In this document: one piece after another, positions 1 to 11,101 of the stretch
Layout of the letters: each line of letters starts with the position of its first letter
Position numbering within the stretch: the first letter of the stretch is position 1
DNA from: Hepsetus odoe
Taxonomy: Eukaryota; Chordata; Actinopteri; Characiformes; Hepsetidae
Length of the DNA: 64,000 bases
Assembly: GCA_017165825.1 (NCBI GenBank)
Contig: CM029366.1
Location: 34,220,465-34,284,464, forward strand
Direction of reading: 5' to 3'
Translations under genes and position numbers: made by a program
Notes under the pieces: generated by a model
Database searches by the model: none
Told to the model about the DNA's origin: nothing
Seen by the model: only the letters and a program-made list of their open reading frames with translations

Positions 1-511
1 CTGTACGGAAAATATGTCCCGCGTGTTAATTAATCATAAGACATTAAAAGTTAAATAAAAGAGAGAAAAGAACGGTGAATAATTCATTCGGGATAGGTGG
101 GAGAAAAATAAACAGGCTCGCTCAAGCCAAGGCCATAATTCATTAATAGTTTGCGTTCCGATCTGTCTGTGAAAGGCGGATTCATTATTGAGTGATTCCT
201 GGGCTTTGAGGCCAGTGGGTGGGCAGGACGGCATTTCACCGAATATTTGGCCACCATGTTTTCAGAAACGTCTGCCCGGGGACGAATGCATGTCTGGAGC
301 CAACCCGAGGAGGCGGCGCTGTTTGGTGTCCCCCTTCATTCACATTGAATACGAACCTGTTTGTCCTGCATTTCTGAGTGTCCTCACTGTTTGCGGCATT
401 TTTGGAGAAACGTGTTCCAGATAAACAAGGATCTTATTGAAAGAGATTTCCGATACAGTGGAGACAAAACAGTCTGAGAGCATGCCTTTCGTTTTCACCG
501 CAAAAGAGTGC
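1..511. other. Unique AT-rich sequence, no gene seen
   Basis: Short open frames on both strands overlap each other without splice or codon support. No repeat family was recognised here. Confidence 0.5.
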
Positions 512-1148
512 AGAGGTTTGGTTTAGTGTAAAATGTGTAAATAGAGTGTAAAGGTTTAGATTTGTGTAAAATGTGTAAATAGAGTGTAAAGGTTTAGCTT
601 AGTGTAAAATGTGTAAATAAAGAGTGTAAAGGTTTAGTTTAGTGCAAAATGTGTAAATAGAGTGTGAAGGTTTAGTTTAGTGTAAAATGTGGTAATAAAG
701 AGTGTAAAGGTTAAGCTTAGTGTAAATAGAGTGTAAAGGTTTTGATGAGTGTAAAATGTGCAAATAGAGTGTAAAGGTTTTGATGAGTGTAAAATGTGCA
801 AATAGAGTGTAAAGGTTTTGATGAGTGTAAAATGTGTAAATAAAGAGTGTAAAGGTTTAGTTTAGTGCAAAATGCATAAATAAAAATAGTGGGTGGTGGT
901 CTAGTGGTAGGAAACTTGTCTGCGGTCCTATGGACCAAGAGGTTGCAGGTTCGAATTCTAGCTCCTGCACTACCACCACTGGGTTCCTGAGCAAGATCCT
1001 TAACCCTGAGTTGCTCCAAGGAGACTGTCCCTGTAATCAGGAAGTCGCTCTGGATAAGAACATCTGCTAAATGCTGTAAATGTAAAGAGTGTAAAAGTTT
1101 AGTTTAGTGTAAATAAAGAGTGTAAAGGTTTAGTTTACTGTAAAGTGT
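512..1148 (+). repeat. Minisatellite (GTGTAAAATGTGTAAATAGA-type), split by a SINE
   Basis: Degenerate units of the type GAGTGTAAAGGTTTAGTTTA and GTGTAAAATGTGTAAATA repeat from 512 to about 884 and resume at about 1084-1148. The interruption is the SINE at 889-1085. Units vary by small indels. Confidence 0.85.
889..1085 (+). mobile_element. tRNA-headed SINE, family B
   Basis: The head has an A-box-like GGTCTAGTGGTAGG and the B-box GGTTCGAATTC. The body has CCACTGGGTTCCTGAGCAAG, and the tail CTCTGGATAAGAACATCTGC plus TAAATGCTGTAAATGTAAA. This is a tail type shared by many fish SINEs and LINEs. Confidence 0.85.
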
Positions 1149-1379
1149 GATGGAGAGAGAAGCTGTTCTCAGTAAAATGAAGCAGAAAGTCTTCCAGATG
1201 TTGAACTGTTTGTAGGTTCTGTTCAAACTGAAGCTCGTTTGAGATGCTGACCGTGTTCAGGTGTGTGAACAGAAAGGTGAGAGTGTGAGTCTCTAAAGTG
1301 TGTGTTCAGGTGTTTGAACAGAAAGGTGAGAGTGTGTCTGAGTATCTTTCACTAAAGTGTCTAAAGTGTGTGTTCAGAC

Positions 1380-2090
1380 TCTGAGGTGGAGTTTCTGGTA
1401 ATGAATAGTTCATCTGGTGCCCCAGAAGAGCTGCTGCAGCACAAAAGAAGGTGCGTTGGTTCTGATGGATCCATCACGTGGACCTGAGCATGTGTAAAGT
1501 TGGCATCAGGATGTACTATGGGAAGCTGGTAGAGAAGCTCTGGACACGCTGGACAATGGTCTACTGGGAATCCTTGGGTCATGCATTCATGTGGACATTA
1601 CTTTTACACCTAAGCATCACTGCAGACCAAGTTTCATGCTGACGGTGTCCCTCAGCAACACTCTCTATCACTTCGTTCAGCACCTTGAACAAAGAGTTCC
1701 AGGTGTTTGTCCAGAGGCCCAACATCTGTCCCATCCTGGATCTGTGGGACAAGCTAATACTCAACTACCAACTTACAGAGCTTACATTTACATTTACAGC
1801 ATTTAGCTGATGCTCTTATCCAGTTCCAATTCCTGATAACAGTGATGGTCCCCTGCAGTAACTGGGTTAAGGGTCATGCTCAGGAGGTAGGATTCGGTAG
1901 GATTCAAATCAGTAGGATTGGTCCATAGGTCCATAGGCAAGTGTCCTACCACTGGACCACCACCACCCTCCGGGATCTGGAACCACAGCTCACCTTCAGA
2001 GGGATTCCAGACCTCGACAGTTAGGGTGTCATTAGTGGGACCCACACTTTATTGGGTAGGTATGATTGTAGTTATTCACCAGATTGCATA
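1380..2090 (+). mobile_element. Degenerate transposon copy, family D, with nested SINE
   Basis: Shares blocks with 18010-18690 and 19885-21000: AGAGCTGCTGCAGCACAAA, GGTTCTGATGGATC, CATTCATGTGGACATTACTT and AGCTCACCTTCAGAGGG near the end. No intact open frame remains. The family was not identified with confidence; the end blocks recall Tc1-like or L2-like fish repeats. Confidence 0.6.
1790..1972 (-). mobile_element. SINE family B, reverse copy
   Basis: Reverse complement of the family: TTTAGCTGATGCTCTTATCC (tail) at the left, and CCTACCACTGGACCACCACC (head) at the right. It is inserted in the family D copy. A tail-only remnant (CGCTCTGGAGAAGAGCATCT) lies at 2268-2305 on the + strand. Confidence 0.75.
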
Positions 2091-2397
2091 CATGCAGATC
2101 TTGCTGGTGAAGTTTCCTCCATAAGATGGTAAGGTGGTGTAGATACTGACAATTTGTGACTTGTTCAGTGATGGGGTTTCTTGGCTGTCAAGTAGCTGAT
2201 GGACAGTTGCTGATTTTTATCAGGTTACAGGGATGAAGAACAGATGTGGAGATGAAGGTCTGAAGTACATCGCTCTGGAGAAGAGCATCTGCTGTAAATG
2301 TGCTCACCTTATCAGTTTATCCAGGATGTAAATTTAACGGAGTAACCATGAACGGCTTCAACTGAATGCTGTTTAATACCGATGCTGAAATGCCTCC

Positions 2398-2599
2398 ATG
2401 GACTTTGCAGGTGAGAAGGTGATGGACACTGCTCCAGTGAGGACTCTGCAAAGACTTAGTCCCATATCTGAGCAGGACTCTGGGGGAAAGAAAGAAGATG
2501 CATGTCCTGATGAATCCTCCTACTCCTTATGTTCTGTGGAGAAGTTCAGCGCTGGAGCATCATCTACGAGCTCCCTGTCCGACTCTCAGGAGGCTGAAG
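2398..2599 (+). CDS. mdfic2: mdfic2 candidate exon 1 (N-terminal, Ser/acidic-rich)
   Basis: Open for 67 codons plus one base, then a GTGATT donor. The peptide holds RTLQRLSPISEQDSGG and a Ser-rich stretch, with no domain of its own. The ATG at 2398 lies just before TTTGCAG|GTGAG, so that CAG could also be an acceptor and the exon could start at 2411. Composition and codon choice look like real coding sequence, unlike the repeat-driven open frames nearby. Confidence 0.5.
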
Positions 2600-2898
2600 G
2601 TGATTAATATCGATATTCCATTAATTGGAACGTCTTTCTGCAGCAGAAAATGATGTTTATTTTCACTGTTTAAACAGGAACATCCTGAGAGTTAAAAACA
2701 ACAGATCCATTCAAACCCAGTGGGGTCAGAATGCGGAACGTTAGAGCCCGTATTTGGGTCTACCACAAGATCCTGATGTAATGAAATGAATGTAGGATCG
2801 ATGAGATTAACGATTCACTGGATGAAATCTGGAAACACACGCCTGCTTCCCAGCTGGCCCAGGAAATGAAGCCAAACCCAAAGAAGTATAGATTATAT

Positions 2899-2943
<45 letters not shown>

Positions 2944-4146
2944 GTTTTATTTTTTGAGCTGAATAGACCTTCTGCAGTATGAACAGCAAGAAACCCTCAA
3001 CGTGACGTTCTTCAGCGGTGTCCTAGTGTTTAGACTAGACTATGATCAGAATCATCTCCAGTGATGATGTAACGATTACAGCAGAAAGGATTCTGAAATC
3101 TACAGAGGAGTGTATCCAAACTAATCAGGAGGCACGGCACTGATCCGATAACTGCCAAGTTAAGAGAGGGTGAAATGGAGTAGGTCACCGGTTCTAAACC
3201 CAAGTAAATATACATTTTATCTACTGAAGGTGAGACTTCCAATCAGAAGAAGAAAGTTCAGCTGTGATTACAGGACCTGAAGCTAAGGGGCTTGGGTGAG
3301 ACTCTCCCATCTTCTCTGAGTTGTCGCTTCTTATAGGATTAAAAATATGACAGTTTAACCTTTAATTACCCATGAAACCTGCACTTTACTTTTAAGACGT
3401 AAAGCAGACTTTGCTTTTCCTTTGACTGTTTCCAGTTTTCCGGGTTATGGTAGTGGATGTTCTTGTCACTGGTTATACGGCACTAAGTGGCCAGTACGTT
3501 TCATAAACAGTGTGTTTTAAAATTCAGAACGAGAAACTGGATTTGAGGTCAAAAGATGGAAGCCCCTGTTCTAGATACACAATATCCATGTTAAAGCAAT
3601 GTCACACATAAAGACTAAATAAAGTCTTCAAAAGGAAGACAAAATCATATTAGAACCTCAGGAAAAATCATGAGCACAGTAAACAGAACATGTCTTGTAC
3701 TAGACTGTTGCTGTACAGAACCGCTTTACTACATTATATAAAGTCTACGCCTAACTTGAGCAGTAGACCAGCCCTTAAAATGTCACTTTAATACAAACTG
3801 CCGATCTTACAAGCTCACACTTTTGTTTTTCACCAAAATAAATTTATTTTTTCCTCAATAATGTATCACCAAAAATATGTGTCCCAAATCTTTAATTGGC
3901 TTCTCTTGATTTAATCTTAAGAGCTGCAGGAAAACTTTGGTTATATTTATTGAGGAAGCTCTAAAGGGTTCATTAACTTTCTGACGCCACCACACCGGTA
4001 CACACGTGAGGGCTTCTAACGCTCAAGTTCCTCTTCATCTTATTACTGTTCTCCAACAGATTTCACTAGAATCCTTAAAACAGACACGCTGATCAGCTGA
4101 ACCTGATGAACAGCTACAAACCTTTTACAACACACACACACACACA

Positions 4147-4188
<42 letters not shown>

Positions 4189-4196
4189 TCACACAC

Positions 4197-4287
<91 letters not shown>

Positions 4288-4480
4288 CCACACATACATA
4301 TACATACACATACACACACATTAATATACATACACACATATTACATTATTAATATTATTATTACATTATTAATATTAATATTACACACACATATATATAC
4401 ACACACACACATATTTCACATTACACATACACATTAATATTATTACACTATTACACTTACACACATACACACACACACAC

Positions 4481-4512
<32 letters not shown>

Positions 4513-4813
4513 ACACACTACACAATACTCACACACACACATACATACACATTACACACAATACACACACACACATTACACACACAATACATAATATTAC
4601 TAATAAATACACTTTACACATACACACACACATATATATATATACACACACACACATTATTACACTTACACATAATATTACAAATATTATTACTCTTCAT
4701 ATTAATAAATATTACAGATACTACATACGCATAATATTAATAAACATTATTACTATTATTACTCACATAATATTAAAGATACTTTTTACACACATAATTA
4801 AAATATGTATTAA

Positions 4814-4862
<49 letters not shown>

Positions 4863-4907
4863 CAAACACACACAAACACACACAGACAATCTACACACAC
4901 ACACACA

Positions 4908-4945
<38 letters not shown>

Positions 4946-4996
4946 AATTCTTTACACAATGACAAACACAGAAGCACACACACACACAGACACACA

Positions 4997-5039
<43 letters not shown>

Positions 5040-7718
5040 ATATAAATTATGCAAAAAATCAATAAACAAATGTGTGATTGCATTAATTTTCAGATTAATT
5101 GTCAGATTGGTTTGGCAGATCAGCTCATAGCATTTCCTCTTATCACACATAGATATTTGTTTTTTAACATCTGAATCATTAAAATGTTAAAAACATGTTA
5201 GCATGTTTTGTGAATTTTTATTGAATTTGTACATTTTGAAAAATGTGTTTTTTTATTTCTATGCATATTTCGTTTTATTACTATATTAAAGTAATGTTTT
5301 TACATCAAAATGACAACTTTTCACATCACAGTTTCCAAGTGTTAATTGTATTAAACATTCATACACACACACGTTCTGCAGGACCGAGCGGCTCCTATTG
5401 GAGGAGAAATGATCTTTAAATCTATTAATGCAGAGCTCGGAGATTAACAGTAGCTCATTACGTTCAGGCACAAACGGAGAAAAAGACTTTTTGGTGAAAA
5501 GGTGAAATAACAGATGAAGGAAAACTGTAATTAAACTACGTGAGGAACATGTAAGTTCGGTATTTGGAGGATACTTTCGATCGGGATTATTTGGGTGGGT
5601 GTGAAAGAGAAAGAGGGCGCGGATCTGCTGAATCGGGACAGTGGGGACTTTTTACTTAGTTAAATGTATTCATGTTGAGTTTATGTGACAAAGTTTCTAT
5701 AATTCTCAAACGGAGGAAAACTTGAAAGAGGAAGAAATCTCCAAGCTGGCCGCAGTCGTGGAAAAACTATTTGCTAAATTAAGCAGCACATCCGATTAAG
5801 GGAACACACTTAACGACATGAATAATTAAAGCTCAGCGCTGCATTACGCAGCGAGGATACAGCAAATTTTCCAAGTTGGTGTTTTTCCTCCACTTCACCC
5901 ACCAAGTCCTGACTTTTAGGGACATTTGAAGGTCGGGACCGGGATCCGGAATCTCTTTTTTAGGTTGAATACTAAATAAAAAAATTGCCTCTTCATCCGA
6001 GAGTCGATTTCGCCGCCTGTAGTTTTAATCTAATCTCACCTTCTGGTGTGAAAAGTCTTTTTCCTGCAGATACAGACGACGTTGGATGAGCAGTGAAAAA
6101 GAGAAAGACAGACGGATGGTAATTGATTAGATCTCCAAACAGCTCCCTGAGTTCTCTGCCCAAGAAAGGTGGTTCTTTAAATTATGTATGTGTAAAGAAA
6201 TGCCACAGGAGAGACCGGAGGCTTTTAAAATGTTCTAAACGAGGTGCAGACAGACAGGAGCTCGTTAAGGGCCTGTGAGTGTCTCTGTCTCTCTGTGAGA
6301 CACAGTCCCACACTAAGAGTTCAACACGGAGGCTTTTAGACTTTATTACATGTGTGATGGACATTACAGAGGACAGAGACTGATGATGAACATTGCTGTG
6401 AGGGTCTGATTGTATCAGTGAGGTACTGATGATGAACATTGCTGTGAGGGTTTGATTGTATCAGTGAGGTACTGATGATGAACATTGCTGTGAGGGGCCT
6501 GATTAACAGTGAGGAATTGATGATGAACATTGCTGTGAGGGTCTGATTGTATCAGTGAGGTACTGATGATGAACATGGCTTCTGAGGGTCTGATTAAACA
6601 AAGAGGTACTGATGATGAACATTGCTGTGAGGGTTTGATTGTATCGTGAGGTACTGATGAGGAACATTGCTGTGAGTGGTCTGATTGTATCAGTGAGGTA
6701 CTGATGATGAACATTGCAGAGAATTGATTGTACCAGTGAGGTACTGATGATGAACATTGCTGTGAGGGTCTTGATTGTAACAGCAGGTACTGATGATGAA
6801 ACACGTGAGGGTCTGATTGTATCAGTGAGGTACCGATGATGAACATTGCTGCAGGGTCTGGATTACTGCGAGGTGCTGATGATGAACATTACAGAGGGTC
6901 TGATTGTATCAGTGAGGTACTGATGATGAACATTGCTGTGAGGGTCTGATTGTATCAGTGAGGTACTGATGACGAACATTGCTGTGAGGGTCTGATTGTA
7001 TCAGTGAGGTACTGATGATGAACATTGCTGTGAGGGTCTGATTGTATCAGTGAGGTACTGATGGATGAACATTACAGAGGGTTTGATTGTATCAGTGAGG
7101 TACTGATGTTGAACACTGATGAAAGGCCAGTCTTTTTTTTTTATAAATGAACCATTGGGCACCACAAGCCGAGAAAAAAAATTTACATGTGCCACTAAAC
7201 TCCATTTTTTCCTGAATTTCTCTGATGAACAGACGCCCGTATCAGTTTGGGATCTCTTTATGATGGCACAGAGGGCATTTATCATTCAGATCTAGCTATA
7301 AAAGGTTCTTGCTGACTAAACTGACAAACTGCAAGTCGACATTCATTACCGTCCACTAGGACGACCTGAAACCGCTTGCCTTTCTCGCTTGTGAGAGCCA
7401 TGCGAATAAGCGCGAATAGCTTCACTAATTGTTGCCCCTGATCTTCATAATTTCTGTTTTGTCCATCAGATGCTCAGCGATCGCCCTCGACTGCCTCCTT
7501 CTGTCGGCCACGACCAGCATCACGCCGCCGTGGACGCCGCTACAGATGCGACCGGGCTCGCCCTTCGCATACAGGTATTTCATTTCGCGCCGTTGGAGTC
7601 GAACACACGCGACGAGCTGCCGCTGGCGAGCTTCACCGCGCCTTCGGCCGCCTGCCAGCGGAACGCAGCGAGTGCCTGGGAGCGGGCTGCGGAGATCTCG
7701 GAGATTCGTTACCGCTGA
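2398..7718 (+). CDS. mdfic2: Probable mdfic2 (MyoD family inhibitor domain-containing 2), two exons, damaged
   Basis: Two exons are proposed: 2398..2599 and 7470..7718. The first ends at a GAAG|GTGATT donor leaving one base. The second follows a strong acceptor (TTTTGTCCATCAG), and the split codon is GAT (Asp). Exon 1 is acidic and Ser-rich (SPISEQDSGGKKED, STSSLSDSQEAE). Exon 2 begins with codons readable as CSAIALDCL and ends AAEISEIRYR-stop, which resembles the C-terminus of MDFIC2 as I remember it (unverified). The family is a Cys-rich transcription-factor-binding type. Synteny agrees: MDFIC2 lies between MITF and FOXP1 in vertebrates, and fish gadusol genes sit beside it. The Cys-rich middle cannot be read in one frame, so the gene is either decayed or poorly assembled. 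The start may be the ATG at 2398, or an acceptor at 2409-2410 with an earlier exon upstream. Identity is an inference. Confidence 0.5.
2901..2940. repeat. (CA)n microsatellite
   Basis: Twenty uninterrupted CA dinucleotides. Confidence 0.95.
4128..5040. repeat. CA-rich simple-sequence block with AT-rich interruptions
   Basis: Long (CA)n runs (4128-4340, 4380-4660, 4815-5040) with CATA, CAGA and TTAATATTA interruptions. Every open frame here is repeat-driven. Confidence 0.95.
6380..7116 (+). repeat. 46-bp minisatellite, about 16 units
   Basis: Unit reads GGTACTGATGATGAACATTG then CTGTGAGGGTCTGATTGTAT then CAGTGA. Many units carry small deletions. Two full copies of the same unit recur at 36733-36815. 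Confidence 0.95.
7470..7718 (+). CDS. mdfic2: mdfic2 candidate terminal exon, Cys-rich region frame-scrambled
   Basis: A GC-rich island in AT-rich surroundings, directly after a canonical acceptor. Reading must shift frame within the first codons to give a C-x(6)-C-L-F-C-like start. It must shift again to reach the terminal EISEIRYR followed by TGA at 7716-7718, where the Arg sits where a Cys is expected. Most of the cysteines expected in the middle of the family domain are not readable. The exon lies about 350 bases after a 46-bp minisatellite. The same island is also open on the minus strand for 139 codons, which I take as a shadow. Confidence 0.45.
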   Translation: MLSDRPRLPPSVGHDQHHAAVDAATDATGLALRIQVFHFAPLESNTRDELPLASFTAPSAACQRNAASAWERAAEISEIRYR

Positions 7719-8098
7719 CAGAGACGGCGACCGCTGGAGTCCTGCAAAGTACCTCCAAACGCCTGCAGACATCACAGCGAGCAGAAGCACGTTGGGGTCC
7801 CAACGGGGTACAACACGCACACCAGGGGCCGCTGGATCCACCATGGAGCCGAACGGAGGTGTATGAACTCTGCGATATGGTCACTGACAGCGGGATTAGA
7901 GATTATAATCCCACACTCTATCAGTTCACACCGTCTGCAGGTGAGCGGTTTGAGAAGCTGGTACAGACAGAAAGAACCAGCTTTGTTTCAATCCTTCAAA
8001 ATCCAGGTTTAATTCAGATTTTTCTGCACTAAATGCAGTGAATCAGCTCCAGTTCTGCTCTTTATAATATAATATATTACCATCCTCACCAACACTCC

Positions 8099-8131
<33 letters not shown>

Positions 8132-8202
8132 CCAGAAATACACATCACATATATTCATACCACCCCATACACACACACTGACCCATCTGCTTATTCTGGT
8201 CC

Positions 8203-8234
<32 letters not shown>

Positions 8235-9604
8235 AACACACGCTCTTTTGATAAATAGCAATAAACCTGCATTATTAACGTGCTTATTCCCGCGTCTTTA
8301 TTCCAGCGTCGTTACACTTTATGGGGTGAAACTGGTGAAACGGGTCTTAAAGAAAGAGCCACTCAGAATATATCTTTATAAATGATTATGTAGGTTTAGT
8401 CGCGTTATAAGAGGCTAATTTAGTCGTCCCACCAGGCAAAACTGGTATGTTTACAGGATACTGGGTTAAATACTTTCCTGTAATGTACTGCTTTATAAAG
8501 TTACATTACTTTACATTAGCCTTTAATACAAATGACATTAACCTGCATTAACATTTATAAAGGCTTTTTCTATCAAGTGTGTCCACTCTGTCGTCGTGGG
8601 GAAACTGAAGGGAGCATCCCGGAAGTCTCCGAATAAACCTTAAAAGATGTGCAGGTTTGTGTCGCCTGTGATAAGAGGCCTGTGCAGGTGCTGTGTAGTC
8701 TTATGAAGAGAACCTCATATGAATGCCATGGAATGTCGCATGAATGTTAGCACCGTGCATGGTTGGAAATTTGGTCAATGGGTTTTTGCAGTTTTGTGTA
8801 CTGCAGGGTTCGGCCAGGTTGTGATGTACATGACGGCTTCACTCCACCATCTTGCTTCGTGCAGTTCATTTTTTTTCAGCGCCAATAAGAAAACTGGTTC
8901 AGGACTAGCTCGTCTAGTTTAGAAGGAACACTGGCTTGAAAGTGAATAAGATTATTCATTCTCCATCTGCCATTTACAGATGCCTGTATCTTTGGATCTT
9001 TAGGTCACTAAAGCTCACAGGTCACAAATGAGATACATGGCTTACAGAAAACCTTCTTTTTGTCAAGCCTAGATGCCTTATTTCTTCAACTCAGCAACAA
9101 CTCCAAGACCTGAGAGAAAAAATGGGAGATACAGGCTTTGCCTGTACATACATGCTCATACATTTACGGTTTGACTTGTTGCATGTACCAAGATAAAAAT
9201 TTAAACACGCTGCCTGTAATTAATACTGTTTCTCTGCTTTCATCCCTCCGTTCTCCAGCCAGTAACGCCCTGTTCTTAATCTGTGAGAGGTGAAAGACTA
9301 CATATCATCCGTTTCCCCATCAATGGTCCTGCTGGAGGCCCAGAACTTGGGCGTAAACATGTCCATTTTCATTTTCATTTGAAAGTTCTAGGTTCTCTTT
9401 AGAATGGGGTTCTAAGGGTTTTTGGATTTTTTTTTGAGCTTCCAGTTATTACTGTTGTTATTACAGCTACTGTGATTAGAGGATCAGAAGATGAAATACA
9501 GATGAACCCACAAAGTAAAAACCCAGTCACTTCCTGAATTCAGGTCATTTTGTAGATGTCTTGTAGTCTTACGAAAACCACTCTTCTAGTTAGTGTGCTG
9601 TTAT
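7719..9604. other. Intergenic, no gene recognised
   Basis: Holds two short CA tracts (8101-8130, 8204-8232) and otherwise AT-rich unique sequence. No open frame with splice support. Confidence 0.5.
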
Positions 9605-9760
9605 TAGATTAGATCAGATCAGATTAGATTAGATTAGATTAGATTAGATCAAATCAGATTAGATTAGATTAGATTAGATCAAATCAGATTAGATTAGATT
9701 AGATCGGACTAGATTAGATTAGATTAGATTAGATTAGATCAGATCAGATTAGATTAGATT
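9605..9760. repeat. (AGATT)n pentanucleotide array
   Basis: About 30 units of AGATT with AGATC variants, followed by unique sequence. Confidence 0.95.
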
Positions 9761-9885
9761 TTATCATCACTGAGAATAAAATCTCAATGAAATGCAGCAG
9801 CATCTTTACAGAAGTAAAAGAATAAATATACAGTATAAAATACGGGGACATGCATCATAAATCAAGGTTCCGGTTATTTCCATTA

Positions 9886-10500
9886 GGTGAGCACGCCCTT
9901 CCTCCATGTCTTCCTGTCCTCTGCTTCTTCTCCTTTCACACCGTCCCCTTCATGTCCTCTCTCATCACATCCTTAAACCTCCTTTGTCCTTCCTGTTCTC
10001 TTCCTGTCGTCTTTGTTTTCATCCTACATCTCTCCTGAGGTACTTGTCTTCCTCTGGACACGCCCAACCAACGCATTCACTTTCTCTCACTTGCCACCAA
10101 GACCTCCCAACCCGAGCTGTCCCTCTAATACACTCGTCCCAAGTCTGGTCCATCCTCAGCCTCTCTTTGATGCAAATCTCAGCATCTTATCTCCAGCTCT
10201 ACTACACCCACATAACACAGCTGTTCTCAAGGACTGTCTCCAACCCGTAACATAGCAGGTCTCACTACCATCTCCAACCTGTACAAAAAAGCTGGTCTCA
10301 CTACTGTCTCCAAACTGTATAACACAGTTGATCTCACTACCATTCTATAAACCTTCCCTTTCCTCTGTTGTCTCTCTGTCTGTCACAGACTGCTCTTTCT
10401 TCACCCACTCTTCTTCTCCTCTCTCTCTTCACACTCACCGTTACTCTGAACTGTCCACCCTGAGTATTTAAACTCCTCCCCCTTCACCTCCTCTACTCTA
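9886..10500 (-). mobile_element. LINE fragment (non-LTR retrotransposon), reverse
   Basis: Pyrimidine-rich text such as CACACCGTCCCCTTCATGTC, CTCTCATCACATCCTTAAAC and CTCAGCATCTTATCTCCAGC is typical of the reverse complement of a common fish LINE 3' region. It includes three partly repeated units from about 10200 (ACTACCATCTCCAACC). No intact reverse transcriptase. Confidence 0.6.
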
Positions 10501-10636
10501 CTCCCTAGTATAAAATATCATAATACATGAATATATTAATGATGTAATATATGATATCATATTACTACCATAAATGTTCTATAAATAGAAAATAAGACTG
10601 GACATGTCCAGAGGAGAGACCAGGATTATATTGGGA

Positions 10637-10873
10637 AAGTGAAAATGACTACCCTTGTCATTGTGAGATGCAGCACAGCACAACACAACAAAACTCACCC
10701 TCTGCATTTTACCCATACATACACGTGCAGCAGGGGGCAGCTATTGAAAGTGCACGGGGAGCAGTGACAGGGACGTATGCCTTGCTCAAGGTCACCAGGT
10801 ACCTACTAGTGAGGGGAACCAACCCACACCTTTCTGATCCGCCATGCATCACCAATCAGAACACCGCTGCCCA
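10637..10873 (-). mobile_element. SINE family A, reverse copy
   Basis: Blocks in order: GTGAAAATGACTACCCTTGT, CTCTGCATTTTACCCATACA, GCAGCAGGGGGCAGCTATTG, GGGGAGCAGTGACAGGGACG and terminal ACACCGCTGCCC, the complement of the tRNA-like head. Confidence 0.85.
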
Positions 10874-10877
10874 CATA

Positions 10878-11101
10878 TTGGGAGGAGGATGTTGAAGATG
10901 GAGCTGCCAGGAAAGAGGAGAAGAGGAAGAACAGAGAGGAGGTTCATGGACGTGGTGAGAGAGGACATGCAGGTGGTTTGTTTGAAGCAGGAATATGTGC
11001 AGAGGACAGGAAGAAATGGAAACAAATTAACTGTTCTGGTGACACCTAAATAGGAGCAGCCTAAAGAAGAAGTAGAAGTAGAAGTAGAAGAAGAAGAAGA
11101 A
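10878..11101 (+). mobile_element. LINE 3' end with (GAA)n tail
   Basis: Contains GGACGTGGTGAGAGAGGACA, GGAAGAAATGGAAACAAATT, then CTAAATAGGAGCAGCCTAAA and an AGAAGAAGTAGAAGAAG tail. It is closely similar to 28890-29075. This is the classic end of a fish LINE. Confidence 0.7.

Larger units (their letters stand above)
2600..7469 (+). other. Intron of the mdfic2 candidate, mostly simple repeats
   Basis: Contains a CA tract, a large CA/TA-rich block, unique sequence at 5041-6379 and the 46-bp minisatellite. 5380-6180 is unique, with several TAAT/ATTA clusters and no open frame. TATAAAAG at 7297 is TATA-like but isolated. Confidence 0.45.

Noticed and set aside
6380..7116. CRISPR-like regular repeats
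   Set aside because: Units are directly adjacent without unique spacers, and the DNA is from a vertebrate; it is a minisatellite.
7425..7844. 139-codon minus-strand frame over the GC-rich island
   Set aside because: The opposite strand has a strong acceptor, correct phase and an MDFIC2-like C-terminus, so this is taken as a shadow of the damaged exon.
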